The notes: generated from the letters alone by a model not told the origin. A stretch of 40,915 nt of DNA from Marinococcus halotolerans DSM 16375 (GCF_000420725.1 NZ_ATVM01000025.1:1-40915), one strand, 5' to 3'. Counted from the stretch's first letter, positions 1-7,274 are shown. Translations and numbers: made by a program.

Positions 1-1
1 C

Positions 2-196
2 CCGGCTATCCGACGCTACCTGCTTCTCCTCCAAACCGCCTGGCTGCTGCTTGCCTGGGCATTTGCGGGCACCATCAGTGAAGCCTTTCATGCCAGTCAT
101 CAGGATCACCGGCGGCGGGAGATTGCGGATATTTATCAGCGCGCCCGGGCGGGCGCGACCCTGGAAAGCGTATATGACGCTTATCGCGTCGCCTGA
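2..196 (+). CDS. C-terminal end of an unidentified protein (partial)
   Basis: An open frame enters from the left edge and stops at a TGA at 194-196, giving 64 residues. It begins with a leucine- and tryptophan-rich stretch (YLLLLQTAWLLLAWAFAG) that could be a membrane helix, followed by a charged tail with RRREIADIYQRARAG and ending in DAYRVA. The high GC and arginine/alanine content look like coding sequence. I do not recognise the family. The start lies outside the window. Roughly 230 bases of AT-rich intergenic DNA follow, so it is probably the last gene of its unit. Confidence 0.45.
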   Translation, partial: PAIRRYLLLLQTAWLLLAWAFAGTISEAFHASHQDHRRREIADIYQRARAGATLESVYDAYRVA

Positions 197-263
197 CCCG
201 CAAAGCCATCGGTTGGATGATATTGTCGATGATTTCCAATATTTAAATCCATGACCAACATTT

Positions 264-303
264 GTTTTCAAAACTGCAACATTAGAGCTGCGGTTTTCAA
301 AAC
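264..303. promoter_or_regulatory. Twin perfect palindromes GTTTTCAAAAC
   Basis: The 11-base palindrome GTTTTCAAAAC occurs at 264-274 and again at 293-303, 29 bases apart. Both lie just upstream of a TTGACA (324-329) that could be the -35 of the lipoprotein gene at 428. The spacing is close to a whole number of helical turns, which suits two dimers of one regulator on the same face. No regulator for this site is identifiable nearby. Confidence 0.35.
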
Positions 304-427
304 ATGATAATTTTTACAATTAATTGACAAATTCGCATTTCAATTATATTCCAAAAACTGTATGATGAAAGAATAGGTAATTTATCTTAGTTGCAGTTGG
401 GTAAAATATCATGAGGGGGGTTCCACA

Positions 428-739
428 GTGAAGAGAATGCTGCTTTTGGTAACCAGTCTGACATTTTTGTTGGGGGCGTGCAGCGGGGGATATGACGAGC
501 AATATATTTATGATGAAGCCACGAGGCTGATTGAGGATGAAATCCATGAGAGTGGTTACACATTAAACCAAATCTCAGGCATTGAGCATACGGATATTTA
601 TGCTGAAGAAGATGGAAAGACGTATTCGGTATCGGGAAAGGTGTGGGTGCAGGAGCCGTACGGTGAATTTGCCTATAACTACACATTCGATATGGTGGAT
701 CAGGGAGAAACATGGTCGACTGAATCAGAGTATTACTAA
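428..739 (+). CDS. Small predicted lipoprotein
   Basis: A 103-residue protein with a short signal peptide (MKRMLLLVTSLTFLLGAC) ending in an LGAC lipobox, so Cys18 should be lipidated and the protein anchored on the outer face of the membrane. The mature part is acidic and tyrosine-rich and ends SEYY. It has no domain I recognise. The start is GTG at 428 behind GAGGGGGG at about 413-420. It is a single-gene unit: AT-rich DNA with a TTGACA and paired palindromes lies upstream, and a strong bidirectional hairpin lies downstream. Lipoprotein assignment is secure; function is unknown. Confidence 0.75.
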   Translation: MKRMLLLVTSLTFLLGACSGGYDEQYIYDEATRLIEDEIHESGYTLNQISGIEHTDIYAEEDGKTYSVSGKVWVQEPYGEFAYNYTFDMVDQGETWSTESEYY

Positions 740-800
740 AAATTAAGAATAATGATCTTTATCGAATTTAGTGGTTCATAAACCACTAATTACAGTTAAA

Positions 801-838
801 AAAATCATTGACCTTCGTCTTGAAGGACAATGATTTTT
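801..838. terminator. Bidirectional intrinsic terminator
   Basis: The inverted repeat AAAATCATTG/CAATGATTTT, with an inner CCTTC/GAAGG, encloses a short loop between convergent genes. It has T runs on one side and A runs on the other, so it can serve the lipoprotein gene (+) and the DUF7010 gene (-). Confidence 0.8.
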
Positions 839-1442
839 ATTTTTGCAAAGCGACCTTACGGCGATAATCCTGTGTCAGCCATAAAATCAACACAAGCAGC
901 AGCACGACCATTGCGGCTGGGATGAGCCACCGGCTACTGTCACTCACTAAGGCGGCAACAATAGTTACGGAGATAGCGGTGACGGGGGCCATCACGTAAT
1001 AGGGAAGCCCGTCGTAAAACCATCCGTAGGGGAAAAAGTGGGCACCGGTAATGACGGCGAAAAACATCACGGCATCCCCGGGACTCGCAGAAATAGCCCA
1101 AAAGATCAGCGGAAAATAAGCCAGCTGTGCAAGGTTCAGGCTGAGGCCGAGGCTGCCGAGCGGATTTTCATCAAATTTCCATTCCGCCCGCAGCAGACGG
1201 GAAAATAATATTGCAAGCGGCAGCATCAGTCCCGAAGAACAAAGCATGAGTATGTTTTGGGTATACAGGTCCAGGGAAAGCAGAAAAACTGCCGTGCTCA
1301 GCCCCCAGATCAGCACCGCCGCCATCAAAAAAGCAATGCCGTTTTTGCCTTTTACCGACAATTCCTTTCTCCATGCATGTACCTCCACCACTGCCACCTC
1401 CGTTGCGATGATTAATGAATTAAGCGTACCATAAAATTTCAT
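837..1442 (-). CDS. DUF7010-type integral membrane protein
   Basis: A hydrophobic protein with about six predicted membrane segments. The core pattern RKELSVKGKNGIAFLMAA, followed by EWKFDENPLGSLGLSLN and TGAHFFPYGWFYDGLPYY, matches what I know as the DUF7010 family of Bacillus membrane proteins; no biochemical role is established. The longest frame starts at 1442, but the first residues look non-coding. A GTG around residue 18-19, behind CGGAGG, or the codons just before HAWRKEL are likelier starts, giving about 180 residues, the usual family size. It shares its terminator with the convergent lipoprotein gene. Confidence 0.65.
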   Translation of the reverse strand: MKFYGTLNSLIIATEVAVVEVHAWRKELSVKGKNGIAFLMAAVLIWGLSTAVFLLSLDLYTQNILMLCSSGLMLPLAILFSRLLRAEWKFDENPLGSLGLSLNLAQLAYFPLIFWAISASPGDAVMFFAVITGAHFFPYGWFYDGLPYYVMAPVTAISVTIVAALVSDSSRWLIPAAMVVLLLVLILWLTQDYRRKVALQK

Positions 1443-1502
1443 TTATAGGAGGTGTGCACAGGGCAGGCTTACAAAATTTTTTATGTGAAAATACTATTGA
1501 AT

Positions 1503-1528
1503 GTTTCATTTTTTTATGAAATGGAAAT
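1503..1528 (+). promoter_or_regulatory. Sigma-B-like promoter of the SDR gene
   Basis: GTTTCA (1503-1508), 14 nt, then GGAAAT (1523-1528) resembles the sigma-B consensus GTTTAA/GGGTAT with the usual spacer. It lies 45 bases before a GSP39-like SDR, a class that belongs to the sigma-B regulon in B. subtilis. Confidence 0.45.
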
Positions 1529-1573
1529 ATATAATCATGTAATTAAATTATGTAAACAAAGGAGCTATTCAGC

Positions 1574-2461
1574 ATGACCCAGGATCCACGCAATCAGTAT
1601 TACCATGACGATTATCCAAAGCAGTACCAGGACCCGCCTGGTGTGCAAAAATATATGAATCCACAGCCGGACTGCGGCGAAAGCAGCTATGAAGGCACCG
1701 GCCAATTAAAGGGACGAAAAGCGCTCGTTACCGGCGGCGATTCCGGTATCGGCCGGGCTGCGGCTATTGCGTACGCCCGTGAAGGCGCGGATGTGGCGAT
1801 CAACTATCTTCCGGACGAAGAGCCGGACGCCCAGGACGTAAAAGAAATGATTGAACAGGCCGGGCGCAAAGCAGTCCTTCTGCCGGGAGATCTGAGAAGC
1901 GAAACGTTCTCCCGCGAACTCGTGCAGTCCGCAGTGGATGAACTCGGCGGTCTGGACATTCTGGCGCTTGTTGCCGGTAAACAGCAGGCCGTTAAGGATA
2001 TTGCTGACCTTACGACCGAACAGATTGTTTCCACGTTTGAAACGAACGTATTTTCCATGTACTGGATGACCCAGGAAGCACTGCCGCATATGCCGGAGGG
2101 CGGATCGATCATAACGACGACGTCCATTGAAGGCTATGATCCGTCGCCGATGCTTCTGGACTATGCCGCTACTAAAAGCACTATCATCGGATTTACGAAA
2201 GCTCTGGCTAAGCAGGTAGCGTCCCAGGGTGTCCGGGTAAATTCGGTAGCGCCGGGACCATTCTGGTCTCCGCTGCAGATTTCCGGCGGCCAGCCGGGCG
2301 AAAACATCCCGAAATTCGGGGAAGAAACGCCGGAGACCCCGCTTGGGCGCGCCGGCCAGCCGGTAGAGCTTTCCGGAGTCTACGTATTTCTTGCCTCCGA
2401 CCAGGCAAGCTACGTAACCGGTCATGTATACAGTGCAACTGGCGGATTAAACGCCAATTAA
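1574..2461 (+). CDS. Short-chain dehydrogenase/reductase, GSP39/YhxD-like general stress protein
   Basis: A 295-residue extended SDR with a 45-residue polar N-terminal tail ([18 protein letters not shown]...) typical of the general stress protein 39 group. It has the NAD(P)-binding TGGDSGIG at residues 53-60 and catalytic Ser184, Tyr197 and Lys201 (YAATK). The usual NNAG motif is replaced by LVAGK, which is atypical. It is cytosolic; its substrate is unknown. The start ATG follows AAAGGAG at a good distance. It is monocistronic, with a sigma-B-like promoter upstream and a perfect hairpin downstream. Family assignment is secure. Confidence 0.9.
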   Translation: MTQDPRNQYYHDDYPKQYQDPPGVQKYMNPQPDCGESSYEGTGQLKGRKALVTGGDSGIGRAAAIAYAREGADVAINYLPDEEPDAQDVKEMIEQAGRKAVLLPGDLRSETFSRELVQSAVDELGGLDILALVAGKQQAVKDIADLTTEQIVSTFETNVFSMYWMTQEALPHMPEGGSIITTTSIEGYDPSPMLLDYAATKSTIIGFTKALAKQVASQGVRVNSVAPGPFWSPLQISGGQPGENIPKFGEETPETPLGRAGQPVELSGVYVFLASDQASYVTGHVYSATGGLNAN

Positions 2462-2473
2462 TGAAGACAGACG

Positions 2474-2515
2474 ACAAGCACCCATCTCCCGGATTCACGG
2501 GAAATGGGTGCTTGT
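2474..2515. terminator. Intrinsic terminator of the SDR gene
   Basis: ACAAGCACCCAT and TCCCG pair with CGGGA and ATGGGTGCTTGT around a GATTCA loop, followed by a T-rich run. It sits between convergent genes and can also serve the HxlR gene on the other strand. Confidence 0.85.
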
Positions 2516-2520
2516 TTTGT

Positions 2521-2889
2521 TTAGGAGAGCTTTTCTTCCTGTGTTTCGGGCTCCTCTGCCTGTTTGCGTGCAACGTGAGAGCTTCCCCACTCGTGCATCG
2601 CTTCGAGAATCGGCTCCAGGCTCCGGCCGTATTCGGTAATAGAATATTCTACCTTGGGCGGGATCTCCGGATAAATGACGCGCTGAATGATGTCTTCATC
2701 CTCAAGCTCGCGCAGCTGCTTGGTGAGCATGCGCTGGGTGATGCCCGGCATTTTTCGTTTTAATACGCTGAAGCGCTGGGTGCCGTCATTTAACAGATGA
2801 ACAAGAATGACGGGCTTCCATTTGCCGACGAGTATGCCGAGCGCCTCCTGAAACTGACAGAATTCTGGTTCTTTTTTCAATGGTGCCAC
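2521..2889 (-). CDS. HxlR-family redox/electrophile-type transcriptional regulator
   Basis: A 122-residue winged-helix HxlR (DUF24) protein: GKWKPVILVHLL, FSVLKRKMPGITQRMLTKQLRELE (recognition helix region) and the wing IPPKVEYSITEYG. Cys11 in EFCQFQEA matches the conserved N-terminal cysteine that senses disulfide or quinone stress in B. subtilis YodB and HypR. It is transcribed divergently from an azoreductase gene, the same pairing as YodB/HypR-type regulators with their oxidoreductase targets, so repression of that gene relieved by electrophiles is likely (inference). The C-terminal tail (EEPETQEEKLS) is acidic and not conserved. Confidence 0.88.
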   Translation of the reverse strand: MAPLKKEPEFCQFQEALGILVGKWKPVILVHLLNDGTQRFSVLKRKMPGITQRMLTKQLRELEDEDIIQRVIYPEIPPKVEYSITEYGRSLEPILEAMHEWGSSHVARKQAEEPETQEEKLS

Positions 2890-2945
2890 TCCTTAGTATG
2901 ATTTTATAAAGCAGGTATGTAGACATTTGCTTACATGCATCACAG

Positions 2946-3054
2946 TATGTACATACTACCACGTCCTGTCCGGAAAACGAATTGTTTTGCTTACACTCTT
3001 TGGAAGCCGCCATTGGTACCCTCGAGGGAACTATACCACTTTTATGTGCGTACT
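2946..3054. promoter_or_regulatory. Candidate HxlR operators in the hxlR-azoR intergenic region
   Basis: The perfect palindrome AGTATGTACATACT lies at 2944-2957, and a second copy, TATGTGCGTACT (10 of 12 bases identical to TATGTACATACT), lies at 3043-3054. The second copy abuts the -35 (TTGTTT, 3054-3059) of a likely azoR promoter whose -10 is TAAAAT at 3076-3081 with a 16-nt spacer. This placement suits repression by the divergently encoded HxlR protein. Confidence 0.45.
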
Positions 3055-3128
3055 TGTTTTCGCGTCCGGAGCGGCTAAAATAATAAGAGCAGAGAAAAAT
3101 TAATCATTTAAGAAAAAGAGGGATAGCT

Positions 3129-3764
3129 GTGAACGTATTACTAGTAAAAGCAAACAACCGCCCGGATGGCATTTCCACGAAAATGTACGAAACGTTTCTG
3201 GAAAACGTTCAGGATGCGGGCGCATTAAACGTCCAGACCTACGACGTGTTTGAAGAGGATACACCTTACTTCGGTCAGGACTTCTTTGACGCCTTCGGCC
3301 GCCTTGCGACAGACGGAGAGCCAACCGAGATGGACCGCCGGGTGCTTGCTGCCAAGCAGAAAGCAAAGGACGCATTCAGCGCTGCTGATCTGGTCGTGTT
3401 TGCCTTCCCGCTGTGGAACCTGACGATTCCGGCTAAGCTGCAGACATTTATTGACTATATCGCCGAAGCCGGCTACACGTTTAAATACAGCCCGGAAGGT
3501 GCGCTAGTACCACTCATGCCGGAGAAAAAAGTGATCTTTCTGAACGCCCGCGGCGGGGTATATTCCGCTCCGGAAATGGCTGGCATGGACATGGCGCTTG
3601 CGTACATGCAGAACATTTTTGGCGGCCTGTACGGCATGGATATTGTAGATGAAGTGGTAATCGAAGGTCATAACGCCAATCCGGACCAGGCAGAGGAAAT
3701 CATCGAAGCCGGCCTGAAGGAAGTTGCGGAAGCTGCTTCCCGCGTTGCCTACCAAAAGGTATAA
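3129..3764 (+). CDS. azoR: FMN-dependent NADH-azoreductase
   Basis: A 211-residue flavodoxin-fold protein. The N-terminus MNVLLVKANNRPDGIST forms the FMN phosphate site, FPLWNLTIPAKLQTFIDYI is the AzoR family signature, and NARGGVYS is the second FMN loop. AzoR enzymes are soluble dimers that reduce quinones and azo compounds with NADH by two electrons, protecting against thiol-reactive electrophiles. The start is GTG at 3129 behind AAGAGGGA. It is divergent from an HxlR regulator that probably controls it, and monocistronic with a strong terminator. Length matches the family. Confidence 0.93.
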   Translation: MNVLLVKANNRPDGISTKMYETFLENVQDAGALNVQTYDVFEEDTPYFGQDFFDAFGRLATDGEPTEMDRRVLAAKQKAKDAFSAADLVVFAFPLWNLTIPAKLQTFIDYIAEAGYTFKYSPEGALVPLMPEKKVIFLNARGGVYSAPEMAGMDMALAYMQNIFGGLYGMDIVDEVVIEGHNANPDQAEEIIEAGLKEVAEAASRVAYQKV

Positions 3765-3779
3765 CGAAACGAATCGATC

Positions 3780-3814
3780 AACCCGTTCGGCAGGAAACTG
3801 CCGGCGGGTTTTTT
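3780..3814 (+). terminator. Intrinsic terminator of azoR
   Basis: AACCCG and CGGCAG pair with CTGCCG and CGGGTT around a GAAA loop, followed by TTTTTATT. Confidence 0.85.
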
Positions 3815-3855
3815 ATTGGGAACACTTAGGAGCGGAGGACATAAAAGATGATTTC

Positions 3856-3864
3856 TGGTACAAT
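3856..3864 (+). promoter_or_regulatory. Extended -10 promoter upstream of the DUF4181 gene
   Basis: TGGTACAAT has the TGn extension plus a near-consensus -10. It stands 40 bases before a tiny ORF with a strong ribosome binding site and about 190 bases before the DUF4181 start. No clear -35 is visible, as expected for extended -10 promoters. Confidence 0.35.
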
Positions 3865-3903
3865 TTATTTGTAATATTTTAGGAGATGGAAGGAGAAAAG
3901 CGC

Positions 3904-3984
3904 ATGGAAGCAGGCCACAATCGAATACGTACGACGCTGGTTTTCTTCTTAAACGCCCTGGTATTTATTTGCGTTTTTTCGTGA
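3904..3984 (+). CDS. Possible 26-residue hydrophobic leader peptide
   Basis: ATG at 3904 is preceded by GGAAGGAGA at an ideal distance and opens a frame of 26 residues: MEAGHNRIRTTL followed by a hydrophobic stretch VFFLNALVFICVFS, then TGA. It lies between an extended -10 promoter and the DUF4181 gene. It could be a small membrane peptide, a leader peptide, or the frameshifted N-terminus of a decayed membrane protein. The ribosome binding site is the main evidence. Confidence 0.35.
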   Translation: MEAGHNRIRTTLVFFLNALVFICVFS

Positions 3985-4053
3985 ACATTTTGGCTTTCAC
4001 CGGACATAACTATCTTGCGGAGGTACTTAATTAATTCAAAGAAAGGTGATAAA

Positions 4054-4404
4054 TTGCCAGAATATTTTTCTATTGCAGTGCTTACCATCATACTGCTTCG
4101 TTTCCCTTTAGAGAAGTGGATCGTACCAAAAGGAGCAGTGACGATTAAAGAAACACGTGGCCACTACTGGTCGTTTGGAATTCTTATCGTTGCTTTAGTG
4201 CTAATAACGGTTCCAGCCTTTATAGCAGAAACGTATTCGCAGGGTTATATTCCGCTGTTTATGCTTTCTGTATTGACGCTATTTGGAGCTGCAAAAGCAT
4301 GGCTCGAATGGCATTTTGCCCGGGAGGCGAAAGAATATATTGTAACGGGCATCACCTTGTCTTATTTGACCGTTAGTCTCCTAATATTAGAATTTTTACT
4401 TTAA
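4054..4404 (+). CDS. DUF4181-like membrane protein
   Basis: About 116 residues with four hydrophobic segments. The segment LFGAAKAWLEWHFAREAKEYIV corresponds to the family hallmark (FRAxMEWKYxxESKEYI) of DUF4181, small Bacillus membrane proteins of unknown role. I place the start at TTG 4054 because GAAAGGTGAT sits just before it; an in-frame ATG at 4015 has no ribosome binding site. A relative lies next to it on the opposite strand (4417-4782), and their 3' ends face each other 12 bases apart. Confidence 0.65.
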   Translation: MPEYFSIAVLTIILLRFPLEKWIVPKGAVTIKETRGHYWSFGILIVALVLITVPAFIAETYSQGYIPLFMLSVLTLFGAAKAWLEWHFAREAKEYIVTGITLSYLTVSLLILEFLL

Positions 4405-4416
4405 TATAGATGATAT

Positions 4417-4782
4417 TCAAAAAAGCGTCAGATTCGCCAAGGCTGCGGCGCCGATTAGTGCGGAAACCACGCTGATTAAAAAAGAATGCCAGTGCTTTCG
4501 TTCGTTGGGAATATTGCGTTTTTCCTCTACGGCGTCAAGGAGGGCCTGGAGGGAAAAATGAAAACCTAGTACCGGGAAAACCCACGGCGCTTTTCCGGTG
4601 CCGATAAGAAGAATGAAAAGAAAAAGCATTAAAACGGTAGTATAAATCTTAGCCCGCAAAAACTTTTCCTCCTGCATTCGGTAGTTATTCCTTCGAAAAG
4701 GAACCCGCGTTTTCTTTCGCAGCCTTTTATCAATCATAAGTGTAAGAAGAAAAATAATAAGAATGATAATTGCTGTGGCCAA
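4417..4782 (-). CDS. DUF4181-like membrane protein, second copy
   Basis: About 121 residues, four hydrophobic segments, with LGFHFSLQALLDAVEEKRNIPNE at the position of the family's amphipathic E/K-rich motif. The start I favour is TTG 4782, preceded by AAAGGAG; the upstream in-frame start at 4800 would place that Shine-Dalgarno inside the gene. Convergent with the DUF4181 gene at 4054-4404. The two are clearly divergent in sequence, so any duplication is old. Function unknown. Confidence 0.55.
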   Translation of the reverse strand: MATAIIILIIFLLTLMIDKRLRKKTRVPFRRNNYRMQEEKFLRAKIYTTVLMLFLFILLIGTGKAPWVFPVLGFHFSLQALLDAVEEKRNIPNERKHWHSFLISVVSALIGAAALANLTLF

Positions 4783-4887
4783 TACAATTGCTCCTTTCAA
4801 CGCTGTTTCACATTATACATATATCTCCTTAACCGTATGAAAGGGCAACATAACAGGTTATTTATTTTTCTGAAAGGAGATTTTCCG

Positions 4888-5061
4888 ATGGATATCCGGC
4901 AAATCATGGTTCTCAGTGCGCTCATCATATCGATCGCCGGCATTTTCGGCATGAACTATTTTGAAAAGGAAATGCTCCCCCTCATAATACCGCTTTCGAT
5001 CGTGGTTATAATCGGGGCAGGCTCGCTTACAGCCGATGTTATTAAAACCAGGAGGCTATAG
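4888..5061 (+). CDS. Small two-helix membrane protein
   Basis: ATG 4888 behind CTGAAAGGAGA gives 57 residues, with hydrophobic helices at about 5-21 and 31-48, joined by MNYFEKEMLP, and a basic end KTRRL. An upstream ATG at 4837 is in frame but lacks a ribosome binding site. I do not recognise the family. It stands alone, with about 230 bases of AT-rich DNA before the next start. Confidence 0.6.
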   Translation: MDIRQIMVLSALIISIAGIFGMNYFEKEMLPLIIPLSIVVIIGAGSLTADVIKTRRL

Positions 5062-5168
5062 AAAAATTGATGAATCTACTGTTGATGATAATTCCGGGTT
5101 TAAAAATTAAAAATATCTATATTTATGGGTAATTTAAAAGCCTAAAAAACATTTTACCGTGAAAATTT

Positions 5169-5194
5169 GTTTGAAATATTAATAGTTCGGAAAA
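5169..5194 (+). promoter_or_regulatory. Sigma-B-like promoter of the lysine-rich protein gene
   Basis: GTTTGA (5169-5174), 14 nt, GGAAAA (5189-5194): five of six bases of the sigma-B -10 and the canonical spacer, about 90 bases before the start codon at 5287. Confidence 0.4.
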
Positions 5195-5286
5195 CATATA
5201 TGTATGAGAAATTAATATTGAAGCAGAAACATCGATTCAGCGGACAAACACCCACAGCTGAGGGGACCATCAAAGGAGATGATTGT

Positions 5287-5562
5287 ATGGCAGAGGAAAA
5301 TAAAAATAATAAGGAAAATAAGGGCTACGGCTGGGTTGCCACAGGCAGCCTGATCGGCGGATCTCTTCCGCTTATCACCCGTAAAATCAAAAAAGGTCTG
5401 ACGCCGGACGACGATAAAGGCAAGAAGAAAGACAAAAAGAAAAAATCGAAAAAACCTCGTTATATTTTAAACAAGAAGAGTGCACCGAAAAAAATGGCAA
5501 AGCAGAAAAAGCGCCTGAAGAAAAAGGCGAAGGGCAAGCTGCCGAAAAAACTGAAAAAGTAA
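5287..5562 (+). CDS. Small lysine-rich basic protein
   Basis: A 91-residue protein starting at ATG 5287 behind AAAGGAGATG. Residues 1-12 are polar (MAEENKNNKENK). Residues 13-28 (GYGWVATGSLIGGSLP) are a glycine-rich, mildly hydrophobic patch. The last 50 residues are dominated by lysine (KGKKKDKKKKSKK, KKMAKQKKRLKKKAK, KKLKK). Such tails bind nucleic acid or acidic surfaces, as in histone H1-like proteins, but no family is recognised here. The longer frame from 5167 has no ribosome binding site. A sigma-B-like promoter and the following small heat-shock gene suggest a stress role (inference). Confidence 0.75.
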   Translation: MAEENKNNKENKGYGWVATGSLIGGSLPLITRKIKKGLTPDDDKGKKKDKKKKSKKPRYILNKKSAPKKMAKQKKRLKKKAKGKLPKKLKK

Positions 5563-5575
5563 CAGTGGTACAAAC

Positions 5576-5610
5576 AGCCCTTCGGCTCACTGGAGGGTTT
5601 TTATTTTTTA
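5576..5610 (+). terminator. Weak terminator-like hairpin
   Basis: CCCT/AGGG with inner TC/GG pairs around CTCACT, followed by TTTTTATTTTTT. The stem is short but the T-tract is strong. Confidence 0.4.
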
Positions 5611-5705
5611 CGGAAATTTTACAGAAAAAATAGTTTCACAACTGGAATAAGCGTTTATAATAAATAATGAAAATACCATTACTTTCGAATAAGGAGGAAT
5701 GCATG

Positions 5706-6143
5706 ATGGCAGATTTAACACCTAATCGCCGTAATCGTGGGTTTTTCCCGGATCTTTCTCGTGGTTTTGGATTTGGAGATTTGCTGAATGATCGTTTTCT
5801 GGAGCCTCTTCAGGATATGAACAAATTTAAGCTGGACATTCGCGAAGAAGATAAAGAATATGTAGTCGAAGCGGAGCTTCCGGGCTTTCGCAAGGAAGAT
5901 ATCCGGGTGGAATATGAAGCACCGGTGCTTTCGATAAGCGCAAAGCGGGAGGAAAAAAAGGACATTGACGATGACGACTACGTGCACAGAGAGCGCAGCT
6001 ACGGTGAATTCCGCCGGCGTATAACACTTGAAAATATTAAAGATGACGAAATCCAGGCGTCATTTGAAAACGGCGTATTAAAACTGCAGCTGCCAAAAGA
6101 GGAAAAACGGTCCGTAAATAAAAAACAAATCGATATTCAATAG
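5706..6143 (+). CDS. Small heat-shock protein (Hsp20/alpha-crystallin family)
   Basis: About 146 residues: a variable N-terminal arm (to about residue 40), then the alpha-crystallin domain from FKLDIREEDKEYVVEAELPGF to ENGVLKLQLPK (the conserved GVL motif), and a short tail with the oligomer-contact motif QIDIQ in place of the usual I-x-I. sHSPs are ATP-independent holdases that bind unfolding proteins. GGAGG is 8 bases before ATG 5706 (5 before ATG 5703), so the second ATG is slightly favoured. TATAAT at 5656-5661 is a plausible sigma-A -10. The 3' side has no close terminator; the first is at 6333. Confidence 0.92.
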   Translation: MADLTPNRRNRGFFPDLSRGFGFGDLLNDRFLEPLQDMNKFKLDIREEDKEYVVEAELPGFRKEDIRVEYEAPVLSISAKREEKKDIDDDDYVHRERSYGEFRRRITLENIKDDEIQASFENGVLKLQLPKEEKRSVNKKQIDIQ

Positions 6144-6611
6144 AAATATTACAGACAGACTGTAAAAACTCGTTTTCGTACTTGAATGTGCTGGAAATAC
6201 TGATATCACCGCATTAAACGCTTGGAATTGTGAGGTATTACCTGCCTGCATTTTGAAGGCGGTAATCTGATTGTAATATTTTATGACAAATTCTGGTGGA
6301 TAAACCGTTGTTTATATTCTTTCAAAGCTTTGAAGCAGGCCATTGGGCCTGCTTTTTTTACATAAAAAGAAAGTTTATTAAGAGGAGATTACAACTAAAT
6401 TAATGCTGTTGATATTTTCAACCCCCCGCGTCATAATCGGAAGCGTTGTGTTTGAGAGAAAGCACATAAGTAATTCAGCAACTAACTACATTTAAACAAC
6501 CAACCTATCTATGCAATAGTGACGTAAAGGTAAGTAATCATATAGGCAAACAGTTCATTGGGCATCGTCATCAGGACGAAAAAATATCTTTACCTCGGAG
6601 GTTGAATCAAT
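6144..6611. other. Gene-poor 468-base region
   Basis: No convincing coding frame on either strand. It holds an imperfect hairpin at 6237-6266 (ATTACC-t-GCC / GGC-GGTAAT), a good terminator at 6333-6358, and then about 250 AT-rich bases forming the leader of the 3D-domain gene. Because 3D/YuaA-type cell-wall genes are often under ydaO (c-di-AMP) riboswitches, I looked for that consensus and did not find it. Confidence 0.5.
6333..6360 (+). terminator. Intrinsic terminator
   Basis: AAGCAGGCC pairs with GGCCTGCTT around ATTG, followed by TTTTTT. It is 190 bases after the hsp20 stop, so it ends either a long hsp20 3' UTR or an independent short transcript. Confidence 0.85.
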
Positions 6612-7274
6612 ATGATGAAAAAAACATTATTTGGAACAGCAGTTACAGCAGGCGTAGTATTCGGAGCACCACAGGCAGCGGACGCATCCATCAGCGACCA
6701 CGGCCAAATGGAAAGAGGAGACGTTAACTCTTCTGTTGCGGAGCTTCAGGACACGCTGAAAGAAAAAGGCTATTTCCACGGCTATACCGGCTCGACTTTC
6801 GGACCTAGAACAGAAAGTGCTGTTAAAGAATTTCAGGCAGATAACGGAATTTCTTCTTCTGCCGGCAACTACTTCGGCGTAGCTGGCCCTGAAACACAGG
6901 CGGCACTCGGCGGATCTTCTGATTCTTCCAGTGAAGAAGTAGCAGGCGAGTCAACTTCCGAGTCTTCCGACGGCACTAGCGGCGGGGACACCATGACAAT
7001 GGAAGCTACCGCATATACAGCTGAATGTGCAGGCTGCAGCGGCATCACGGCAACAGGCGTCAACCTGAACAACGACCGTGACGCCAACGTCATCGCCGTA
7101 GACCCTGACGTCATCCCACTTGGCTCCACGGTAAAAGTGGAAGGCATGGGTACGTACGAAGCAGCTGATACAGGCGGCGCAATCAATAACGACCGCATTG
7201 ATATCCACGTACCGACTAAATCCGATGCTTATGCTTTCGGTCGTCAGGACGTTGAAGTAACAGTAGTCGACTAA
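6612..7274 (+). CDS. Secreted peptidoglycan-binding 3D-domain protein (YocH/SafA-type wall hydrolase)
   Basis: A 220-residue secreted protein: signal peptide 1-26 (MMKKTLFGTA...ADA), a PG_binding_1 repeat at about 35-98 (RGDVNSSVAELQDTLKEKGY to GPETQAAL), a Ser/Glu/Gly-rich linker (100-128), and a C-terminal 3D domain with ATAYTAECAGCSG, VIAVDPDVIPLGS and the three-aspartate motif ADTGGAINNDRIDI. 3D domains share a fold with lytic transglycosylase MltA and act in wall remodelling or resuscitation. Start ATG 6612 follows CGGAGG. An identically built hydrolase is seen in many bacilli. It has its own terminator. Confidence 0.9.
   Translation: MMKKTLFGTAVTAGVVFGAPQAADASISDHGQMERGDVNSSVAELQDTLKEKGYFHGYTGSTFGPRTESAVKEFQADNGISSSAGNYFGVAGPETQAALGGSSDSSSEEVAGESTSESSDGTSGGDTMTMEATAYTAECAGCSGITATGVNLNNDRDANVIAVDPDVIPLGSTVKVEGMGTYEAADTGGAINNDRIDIHVPTKSDAYAFGRQDVEVTVVD

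Noticed and set aside
1706..2425. 239-residue reverse-strand frame opposite the SDR gene
   Set aside because: It is the antisense of an intact SDR, has no ribosome binding site, and its composition (Arg/His/Phe-rich) is that of a shadow frame.
6361..6611. Possible c-di-AMP (ydaO/yuaA) riboswitch before the 3D-domain hydrolase gene
   Set aside because: Gene type and leader length fit, but none of the conserved aptamer blocks was found, and no terminator or sequestering stem precedes the start codon.
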